From Desulfobacterales bacterium (lineage in GTDB: Bacteria > Desulfobacterota > Desulfobacteria > Desulfobacterales > C00003060), in the NCBI GenBank assembly GCA_013375375.1, contig JABXJX010000004.1, positions 1-52,617 of the forward strand: a stretch of DNA of 52,617 bases. Direction: 5' to 3'. Below are positions 15,894 to 21,575 of the stretch, piece after piece. Below the pieces are notes generated by a model. The model was not told where the DNA came from. It saw nothing but the letters and a program-made list of their open reading frames with translations, and did not search any database. How positions within the stretch are numbered: position 1 is the stretch's first letter; each line of letters starts with the position of its first letter. Made by a program: the position numbers and the translations under genes.

Positions 15894-17000
15894 ATGGGAC
15901 TTAGAGCCAGAAATAGGGAAACGAGACAGGCTGTTGGAAGTGTTTCAGTCGAGATATACGAAGCTGTACTCAATAGAATTCAAAGTACCATTGGAAAATC
16001 TGATTTTGAGGAAGGGGGCAAGCTCCTAGGGCGCTTACGAAATGACGGCAGGAATCTGTTAATTACCGTTGAAAGCTATATCGACTCAGGTCCCGGCGTG
16101 AGTCATTCGGCTACTCACCTACACCCAAATGGAGAGTATCAGGAAAGGGCATTTCGTCTTGTTGAGGCATTCGACTCGGAGATCGAGCATTTGGGTTCAT
16201 GGCACAGTCATCATTGCAACGGACTCCCAGAACTGAGTAATGGAGATATCAGTGGATATATTAGAAGTGTGAATAACCCCCAGTACAACCTTGACTATTT
16301 CGTTGTGATTTTGATCAATGGCTTGGTTCGCGGTAACCTTGAGAAACGATACTTTCTTTTTGAGCGACATAAGCTGAATGAATATATTGAACTTTCTGAA
16401 GGTCGCGATGTGAAAATCATTCACAGAACATCTCAACTTGACCCCATATTGGCTTCTGCAGAGAGCCTTTCGAACTCTCGAAGAAGGCAAGTTGGTCAGC
16501 ATTTCTCTGTTCAAAAGGAGAGGGAATTGCCACCCCAGAAATCCGTAAATCCATTAAACAAAATTCGACTGGAAGACAAGGAATGGATAATCGCCAGGTT
16601 TCCAAACGCTAAATTAAGTCGAAGCAAAGCGGACGGTTCTGTTTATTGGAATTGGTTCATATGGCGAGAACCAGGAAGGCTCCAGGTTAGTTTTAAATAC
16701 CCTACTGAGGCGACGATCCCGACTCCGGGGACGGCCTATCTTGAAATCCGTTTTCGTGACGAAATTCTTGTCTCAGAAGACATCGCACTGGACCGGAATA
16801 GATTTGGCCAAATTCAAAACCGTTTAAATTCTGCTGAGGCGAATTTGAAGATTAAATTCCAGAAGAACACGACCAAGACCGACGTTGTTAAGGGGACAAC
16901 AGGGACATTTTATCGAAAGATCGGGGTCAAACCTACACATTTGACAAGAAATAAGGGTCAAACAAGGGGTCAGACCTACACATTTGACAAAAAGGGATGA
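15894..17000 (+). CDS. JAMM/MPN metallopeptidase (Cap3/DUB-like) with extra C-terminal region
   Basis: Residues 1-150 form an MPN domain: Glu39/Glu40 in FEEGGKLLG, then GSWHSHHCNGLPELSNGD, giving His104, His106, Ser115 and Asp118 as JAMM ligands. The spacing between the second His and Ser is one residue longer than in the classical motif. Such enzymes remove conjugates made by E1/E2. A second domain of unknown type follows (about 225-330). The last roughly 25 residues are encoded by two tandem GGGGTCA(A/G)ACCTACACATTTGACA repeats, so the original C-terminus has been replaced. AAGGAG at 15882-15887 fixes the start. Confidence 0.85.
   Translation: MGLRARNRETRQAVGSVSVEIYEAVLNRIQSTIGKSDFEEGGKLLGRLRNDGRNLLITVESYIDSGPGVSHSATHLHPNGEYQERAFRLVEAFDSEIEHLGSWHSHHCNGLPELSNGDISGYIRSVNNPQYNLDYFVVILINGLVRGNLEKRYFLFERHKLNEYIELSEGRDVKIIHRTSQLDPILASAESLSNSRRRQVGQHFSVQKERELPPQKSVNPLNKIRLEDKEWIIARFPNAKLSRSKADGSVYWNWFIWREPGRLQVSFKYPTEATIPTPGTAYLEIRFRDEILVSEDIALDRNRFGQIQNRLNSAEANLKIKFQKNTTKTDVVKGTTGTFYRKIGVKPTHLTRNKGQTRGQTYTFDKKG
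16923..16991 (+). repeat. Tandem palindromic-family half elements inside the 3' end of the JAMM gene
   Basis: GGGGTCAAACCTACACATTT at 16923 recurs with one change at 16966. The same unit is at 38771 and, as a full palindrome, at 48349-48408. Both copies are read in frame as GVKPTHLT and GQTYTFDK at the end of the JAMM protein. Confidence 0.85.
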
Positions 17001-17039
17001 GGAGTTGAATTTGGGAACTCCTTTTCCAGTTTATAAGTA

Positions 17040-17365
17040 ATCCTTTTAGGGACGGTTCGTGATGGCAAGAAGAAGGGTCTCGAAAGAGCAAAGTGCCGCG
17101 CGGAGTTCAAACGGAAGAGCACTAAAAAAAGGATCAAATCGGCCCCAACTGTGTAATTTCGGGAAAAGTTGGGGACGTTGGAAAAGTTGGGGACGTTGGT
17201 AGGTTTTGAAGGTTATCGGGGGAGTTTGAGGAGGCCCTTTAGTTTTACAGTTTCCAAGTAATCCTTTTATAGCAGGTTCATGAGGGCAAGAAGAAGGGTC
17301 TCGAAAGAGCAAGGTGCCGCGCGGGGTTCAAACAGAAGAGCGACAGAAAAGGATCAAATGTTGAA
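17040..17365 (+). repeat. Two truncated copies of the basic-ORF repeat
   Basis: Segments 17041-17140 and 17270-17365 carry GGTCTCGAAAGAGCAA followed by GTGCCGCGCGG, TTCAAAC and AAAAGGATCAAAT. These are the downstream part of the basic-ORF elements at 18811, 24046 and 29018, but with a different upstream piece (CCTTTTA...GGTTC then TGATGGCAAGAAGAAG or TGAGGGCAAGAAGAAG). Between them is the short direct repeat AAAAGTTGGGGACGTTGG (about 17164-17199). The stretch 17001-17411 holds no credible gene. Confidence 0.75.
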
Positions 17366-17411
17366 ATATCATGGACGTTCCGGAGTTTTCCCAACCGTTA
17401 GGAGAAAATAA

Positions 17412-17795
17412 ATGAATAATGAAGAAGTAAGGGGATATTTTGATCAATACTGGAAACATTCATCAGTATTAAGAAATTGGTTTGTTGCGTATGGGATAGG
17501 TGCATTGGCGCTTGCGATTTATAATAAGGGTATATTTTTTTCAAATCCAGAAGACAAAAAAGTATTTGTTAGTTTAATTGTATGGGGAATATCTTTACAG
17601 GTTCTTCTTACGTTTCTGAACAAAGTTATCCATTGGTTTGTTTATTATGGAAAAAATTTAATAGAATTCCAAACGACATGGCGCTACAAAATATCATATA
17701 AAATTTCAAAATGCTTTATTATTGACATCATTGTTGATTTCTGCACTATGATTCTTTATGCTCGGGCTTTATGGATTTTTACTAGCAATTTATAA
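17412..17795 (+). CDS. Small multi-pass membrane protein, unknown
   Basis: 127 residues with hydrophobic segments at about 24-42, 50-68 and 104-122 (for example VSLIVWGISLQVLLTFL). The start follows a purine-rich GTTAGGAGAAAATA. Codon use is AT-rich compared with neighbours, which suggests transfer. I do not recognise the family; small membrane proteins in such islands can be defence effectors, but nothing here proves it. Confidence 0.65.
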   Translation: MNNEEVRGYFDQYWKHSSVLRNWFVAYGIGALALAIYNKGIFFSNPEDKKVFVSLIVWGISLQVLLTFLNKVIHWFVYYGKNLIEFQTTWRYKISYKISKCFIIDIIVDFCTMILYARALWIFTSNL

Positions 17796-17798
17796 ATT

Positions 17799-17976
17799 AA
17801 CTCCTAATCGGGTTAAGGCAAAAAGTCTGTTGTGCTATTGGGCGGTAAGAGACCTTGATATTGGTACGGCTCAAATAGCAAGGCGATTGAATCTCTCATT
17901 GGCAGGGGTGAGCCAGTCGGTAAAGCGAGGAGAAACAATAGTACAACAAAAGGGCTACAATCTCATCGATCCTTAA
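17799..17976 (+). pseudogene. C-terminal remnant of a REP-associated (RAYT-type) transposase
   Basis: The frame reads LTPNRVKAKSLLCYWAVRDL, then IAQ-like helices (IARRLNLSLAGVSQSVKRGE) and ends KGYNLIDP. This is the closing helix-turn-helix typical of deltaproteobacterial RAYT proteins (RSLxCYWAVREL...ARRL...GVxxxVxRGE). The Tyr/HUH transposase domain is absent. The 16 upstream in-frame codons from 17758 overlap the membrane gene and are not part of it. The remnant supports RAYT activity as the origin of the palindromes in the window. Confidence 0.75.
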
Positions 17977-18067
17977 GCCTAAAACTGTAAATGTGGAAAT
18001 GTAAAGGGCGTCCCCAAACTTCTACGCCGTTTCGAACCAATTTAGACGTGTTGTATGACGGCCGCTC

Positions 18068-18152
18068 AAGAGAATGGGGTCAAACCTTGATCAGTGATTA
18101 ACATACCGAAGGTTTGGGCTTGATCACAAATCAAGGTTTGACCCCATCTATC
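18068..18152. repeat. 85-bp palindromic element, copy A
   Basis: It is identical over 85 bases to 26042-26126. Arms GGGGTCAAACCTTGAT (18076-18091) and 18130-18145 are perfectly complementary. The right end (GGTTTGACCCCATCTATC) recurs alone near 37607-37624. It abuts the truncated 5' end of the HEPN gene downstream. Confidence 0.95.
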
Positions 18153-18232
18153 GCCATCTATCAGACAAAGGGCAATATAAAGGTGGATACTTATTAAATG
18201 CCTATAGACTAGCCTATTTTTTTGCTGATTAC

Positions 18233-18760
18233 ATGAAATTCCTGCTTAATAAACCAAAAACAACAATCCATGTGGAAGATTTAAAACGAATCAGTGAATA
18301 CTTTGAACTTATAAAACAGGTTAAGGATTCATATTCAAATCTGTATCGGTCATTTCGATCATTCGAAGACTTAAAGACCATTCCAGATATGTCAGACCTT
18401 AAGGTGCTTGGCTATTTCTCCATTATCGAAGCACTAATAACCCATGCACCGAAACTCGCTGAGCCAATGGACTCATTAAATCATCAACTTAGAACCAAAG
18501 TGCCACTACTAAGAAAACGATTCGAAAGGGAGATTAGTTACCAAGACTATTTTGAGCGCGCGAAGGAGGAGAATATTTGGACAAAGCTCTATCAATTTAG
18601 AAGCTGCATCGCTCATGGTGCAGAACCAAACTTTAGTAAGGACCTAAATGTCCTGCGAACCTGTAATGATATCTCACTTTTTCTACAGGAATTGACAAAG
18701 TTGTTGCTTATTTATACTTTGAAGGACCCTGGGTTTGTTTCCGATCTGAAAAAGTGCTGA
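18233..18760 (+). CDS. HEPN-type protein, probably 5' truncated
   Basis: 175 residues from the only in-frame ATG. The frame stays open upstream through the palindrome (YKGGYLLNAYRLAYFFADY precedes the ATG), so the original N-terminus was probably lost when the element arrived. Near the end, LYQFRSCIAHG gives the HEPN RNase motif R-x4-H (Arg123, His128), with the helix FLQELTKLLLIYTL after it as in ApeA-like proteins. No RBS is seen before ATG 18233. It is probably a degraded RNase or abortive-infection protein. Confidence 0.6.
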   Translation: MKFLLNKPKTTIHVEDLKRISEYFELIKQVKDSYSNLYRSFRSFEDLKTIPDMSDLKVLGYFSIIEALITHAPKLAEPMDSLNHQLRTKVPLLRKRFEREISYQDYFERAKEENIWTKLYQFRSCIAHGAEPNFSKDLNVLRTCNDISLFLQELTKLLLIYTLKDPGFVSDLKKC

Positions 18761-18810
18761 CTTGGGACATTAAAAACCTTGGGAACGTTGTTGACTATAA
18801 GGAAGTGTCC

Positions 18811-18972
18811 ATGGCAGGTAGATTTGGAAAATATGGTGATTTAAAGCGCAAGGAGCGCTTGCGCAAAAACCGCCTCAGGCCGCCTGGCCTTCAACAGCGG
18901 GGAAAGAACAAACCCTTAAAAGGGTCTCGAAAGAGCAAAGTGCCGCGCGGAGTTCAAACAGAAGAGTGCTAA
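18811..18972 (+). CDS. Small basic protein of the MAGRFGKYGD family (53 aa)
   Basis: ATG 18811 sits in the conserved block GGAAGTGTCCATGGCAGG, giving an RBS-like GGAAG. The protein is MAGRFGKYGDLKRKERLRK, then LRPPGLQQRGKNKPLKGS and SRKSKVPRGVQTEEC. It is strongly basic with no hydrophobic core, like small nucleic-acid-binding or ribosome-associated peptides. Near-identical copies are at 24046 and 29018, and a shorter one at 30912. It is either a real small protein carried by a mobile repeat or an accident of the repeat; upstream sequence (TTGACTATAAGGAAGTGTCC) is also shared with 29018. Confidence 0.5.
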   Translation: MAGRFGKYGDLKRKERLRKNRLRPPGLQQRGKNKPLKGSRKSKVPRGVQTEEC

Positions 18973-19185
18973 AATACCCGCAACTGTGTAATATCTACAC
19001 ACTGTTCCCCTCAAATTGTAACATTTCGTTACAGTATCTCCTTGGGGCTGGCCGGCCCCTTGTAAAAACAAAAGATCACCCCCGCAAATCCTTGACAAAA
19101 CAGCACCTCGCTGATACCCAATCCCTGATATTGCCAATGATCCATTAACCCGAATTATAGGGGGTGCCATGCACTGATTCCCAAG

Positions 19186-19217
19186 ACCCTGCTTCTCAAA
19201 AAGAGATGCGGGGTTTT
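19186..19217 (+). terminator. Rho-independent terminator-like hairpin
   Basis: ACCCTGC-TTCTC and AGAGA-TGCGGGGT pair around a short A-rich loop and are followed by TTTTG. The stem has one or two mismatches. It lies in a gene-free stretch (18973-19326). A TTGACA at about 19092 has no good -10 partner and was not called. Confidence 0.45.
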
Positions 19218-19326
19218 GTGATTTCTGCTACTCATGCTTTCAGCTTAACTTTTATTTTTAGGTTTGACCCCTATTGTATTACCGGTGATGCACGACGATT
19301 GGGTCAGAGAGAAAGGAGATGACGAC

Positions 19327-19872
19327 ATGTCAATGAATTACGAAGAACTCGATGAAACAACTCGCGACATAATGCTTTCCGAGTTTGAGTCTGAAGAGGC
19401 TGGTGGAACTCCGTATCGTAGCAAAGCACTATCGGACCGTGGCTTGAAGGTTTTTCCGCAGCTTATGAGAGATGCCATACGGAACGGAACAGAGTCCACC
19501 TTGGCCAACTCACTCAACGATGCGTCGCTGTGGGAGCCAATGGAGACGTACGTACGCGACGGTGTATCTCGTCAGCGAAAACGCAATGTTCGACAAGCAT
19601 CGGAGAGACTTGCAACGACTGAGTTCAGCACATGGTATGTTCGCGGCCTAGCGCGGCGCTTGTTGGATGAGGGAGTGACATCCTGCCGAGTATACCGCGG
19701 TGCACAACCGAAATGGGAACCGGGCGAATGTGCAGAGCACGAGGGCCGCATCGTAGATGTTAAAACTATCTATGACAATCATCGCGTCAGATACTGGCCG
19801 GAACCGGGAGACAAGGAAGCCTTTTCCATTCCCTTTGGTCCGGGTTGTCACCATGTGATCAAACGGGCCTGA
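19327..19872 (+). CDS. Hypothetical protein, 181 aa
   Basis: AAAGGAG at 19312-19318 selects ATG 19327 over the earlier in-frame start at 19264, whose first codons come from a GGTTTGACCCC half-palindrome. The protein is hydrophilic. An N-terminal acidic region (NYEELDETTRDIMLSEFESE) is followed by SKALSDRGLKVFPQLMRDAI and helical segments, then a beta-rich end with RVYRGAQPKWEPGECAEHEG. Base composition is GC-richer than the adjacent membrane protein. I recognise no family; the first half resembles small proteins encoded in accessory regions of actinobacterial and proteobacterial genomes. Confidence 0.65.
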   Translation: MSMNYEELDETTRDIMLSEFESEEAGGTPYRSKALSDRGLKVFPQLMRDAIRNGTESTLANSLNDASLWEPMETYVRDGVSRQRKRNVRQASERLATTEFSTWYVRGLARRLLDEGVTSCRVYRGAQPKWEPGECAEHEGRIVDVKTIYDNHRVRYWPEPGDKEAFSIPFGPGCHHVIKRA

Positions 19873-19966
19873 CAAGTCGCTCAAGTGGACTCGGACAAGT
19901 CGAGCCTCTGAGCTTGGGCGCTATGTGTAAAAGTGAGTTAGCCCTAAACCAAAAAGGAGATTCATT

Positions 19967-20194
19967 ATGGAACGATACAAAAATCTAGGAGGTAATTCTG
20001 GGGTTTCAGCCTACGAAATTGGAGATGATTCAATAAAAGTTGAATTCAGTGACAACGCTCTCTACCTGTATACCTACGCAAGCGCTGGGAGCCATAATAT
20101 CGAGCAAATGAAGAATTTAGCGCTTCAGGGGCATGGGCTAAATAGTTTTATTAACACTACTGTACGGAAAGGATATGCGTCAAAATTGAGGTAG
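19967..20194 (+). CDS. Small conserved KTSC-like protein (75 aa)
   Basis: AAAAAGGAG precedes ATG 19967. The sequence IKVEFSDNALYLYTYASAG, then IEQMKNLALQGHGLNSFIN and VRKGYASKL, follows the common bacterial small-protein pattern (a beta hairpin, then MKxLAxxGxGLNxFI). It resembles but is not identical to the KTSC domain, found next to or inside nucleic-acid enzymes. It stands alone here; function unknown. Confidence 0.7.
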   Translation: MERYKNLGGNSGVSAYEIGDDSIKVEFSDNALYLYTYASAGSHNIEQMKNLALQGHGLNSFINTTVRKGYASKLR

Positions 20195-20237
20195 ATTAGG
20201 ACCACTTCTAATCGAAGAGGACAATGGGGAGGACAAT

Positions 20238-20356
20238 GGTGTCAGACGCACAATTGACGAATTACTATTGCCCTCATAATAGTAGAGCCAATCGGGGCTT
20301 CGCTACATTTATAGCAATGTTGAATTCAATTTTATCAGATGTGTAGTTCTGACACC
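20238..20356. repeat. Palindromic-family element GGTGTCAGAC...GTTCTGACACC
   Basis: GGTGTCAGACGCACA at 20238 pairs imperfectly with TGTGTAGTTCTGACACC ending at 20356. The 119-base span includes an internal loop region of about 80 bases. It belongs to the same family as 48349-48408. Confidence 0.7.
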
Positions 20357-20364
20357 GTTATTTT

Positions 20365-20523
20365 CTTGGAAGCTACAGCGAATCCGGTAATCCGGTGGGT
20401 TGGAAGTTATTCAGAATGGACAAGCTTACCGGACTAGAGATCACAGAAGAAACTTTTGCAGGGCCAAGACCACAGTACAATCCCGACGATAAAGCAATGG
20501 CTGAGATTTACTGCTGCCTTTAA
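20365..20523 (+). pseudogene. 3' remnant of an unrecognised gene
   Basis: In frame with a stop at 20521, the segment reads LGSYSESGNPVGWKLFRMDK, then LTGLEITEETFAGPRPQYNP and a short end. The composition is clearly protein-like and ordered, but there is no start or RBS and the palindrome ends just before it. It looks like the C-terminus of a deleted gene; WYL-type proteins have similar ends, but I am not sure. Confidence 0.5.
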
Positions 20524-20550
20524 TAGACTCAGAAGAGCCTGGTCTTAATG

Positions 20551-20687
20551 GGCTGTTGCCCAAATCGATATTTGTGGGATTCTTGTCAAATCCTCAGCAT
20601 ATTGTCAATTCTAACTTCTTGAATTCATTATAGCCCAACTTTTGCCAAAAAGGCTTTTGTTGTCGAAATTGGGTTTGGGCAACAGCT
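20551..20687. mobile_element. MITE-like element with 13-bp terminal inverted repeats
   Basis: GCTGTTGCCCAAA at 20552-20564 is exactly complementary to 20674-20686. The roughly 135 bases between contain no ORF. Size and ends fit a miniature inverted-repeat element or an IS deletion derivative. No clear target duplication was seen. It lies in the gene-poor stretch 20195-20806. Confidence 0.6.
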
Positions 20688-20806
20688 CGCTAACATTTGA
20701 CAATCTCGTCTTTGCCCCTGAAGGATTTGACCTGCTCTGATTCCCCTTCGTTTTCATCGAAGACACAATGGTTACTTATTAGGCGGTATTGTTTTTCAGT
20801 GAAATC

Positions 20807-21271
20807 TTAAGAGACTACTAATGGTGAGAAAAAGCTCCAATTGATGTCTAATTCTATATCAGTCGGCGGTTGGATTTCTTCAAAGCTGCTTCTGTTATTG
20901 CATATCGGGTAACACCCAAAGATCTTGAGGAAGTCATTGATGAAGTAGTTTTCAAGTTCTTCTATGGATTTTTTCCAGAATGATTTCACAATTTCGAAAT
21001 TAAGGTATGTAAATGATACAGGATAGTTCTGGGCATAATTAAAGACAGCAGGATTTCCAACCCCTGATATATGATCCTTGAGCCTGCCTCCGATGCTGTA
21101 TTGCTTTGAATCGCTTTTTCCGATATAGATAAGCCTGGACTGCCCGAATGGATATGGAATTTCTATCTCATCCGTATATATGAGGTACAGGCCTATGTAT
21201 CCCTTCAATGGATTTATGGCTATCGGTGTAAGCTTGTATGAGCGCGGGAAGGTAATTTTTTTGGTTTTCAT
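20807..21271 (-). CDS. GIY-YIG domain protein (154 aa)
   Basis: The protein shows GYIGLYLIYTD and SRLIYIGKSDSKQYSIGGRL, then KDHISG: the two GIY/YIG strands and the Arg helix of the fold. A later Glu-rich helix (KKSIEELENYFINDFLKIF) supplies the usual acidic residue. It is the only minus-strand gene in this part and diverges from the 66-aa/ATPase pair. It is the third GIY-YIG protein of the island, none closely related to the others. Confidence 0.75.
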   Translation of the reverse strand: MKTKKITFPRSYKLTPIAINPLKGYIGLYLIYTDEIEIPYPFGQSRLIYIGKSDSKQYSIGGRLKDHISGVGNPAVFNYAQNYPVSFTYLNFEIVKSFWKKSIEELENYFINDFLKIFGCYPICNNRSSFEEIQPPTDIELDINWSFFSPLVVS

Positions 21272-21374
21272 GATAACTTGCTATAATTATATGTGATTAT
21301 ATGCCTTGTCCTTATTTTCGATACCTTTTTAAAACGGAAAACAAACCCATCAAAGGAAAAAAGGAGCTGATAAA

Positions 21375-21575
21375 TTGTCAGAAAAGAGTATAAAACCGGG
21401 TGAGGAGATAGTCAACGAATTCTTCGAAAGACTCAGGGATGAAAATGGCTTAGATGAGAAAACACGAGATGCCTTATATAAGCTCTATAAACAAGGGATT
21501 TTCAGGAAGACACAGGTAAAGAAGGCCCTGGATGAAATAAGGGGAGAGGCCCTTGGGGAAGAAGATGCCGACTAA
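21375..21575 (+). CDS. 66-aa helical partner of the Rad50-like ATPase
   Basis: It starts at TTG 21375, nine bases after AAGGAG (21361-21366); no ATG is available. The sequence is charged and helical (EEIVNEFFERLRDENGLDEK), followed by a short HTH-like segment RKTQVKKALDEIRGEA. It ends in an acidic tail and overlaps the ATPase start by 11 bases, so they are translationally coupled. Probably a subunit, inhibitor or antitoxin of the ATPase; the role is inferred from coupling. Confidence 0.7.
   Translation: MSEKSIKPGEEIVNEFFERLRDENGLDEKTRDALYKLYKQGIFRKTQVKKALDEIRGEALGEEDAD

Noticed and set aside
16923..17000. CRISPR array (tandem repeats with spacers)
   Set aside because: Only two units, 43 bases apart, inside a coding frame, without cas genes.
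20365..20523. Intact small gene
   Set aside because: No start codon or RBS in frame; kept as a remnant only.
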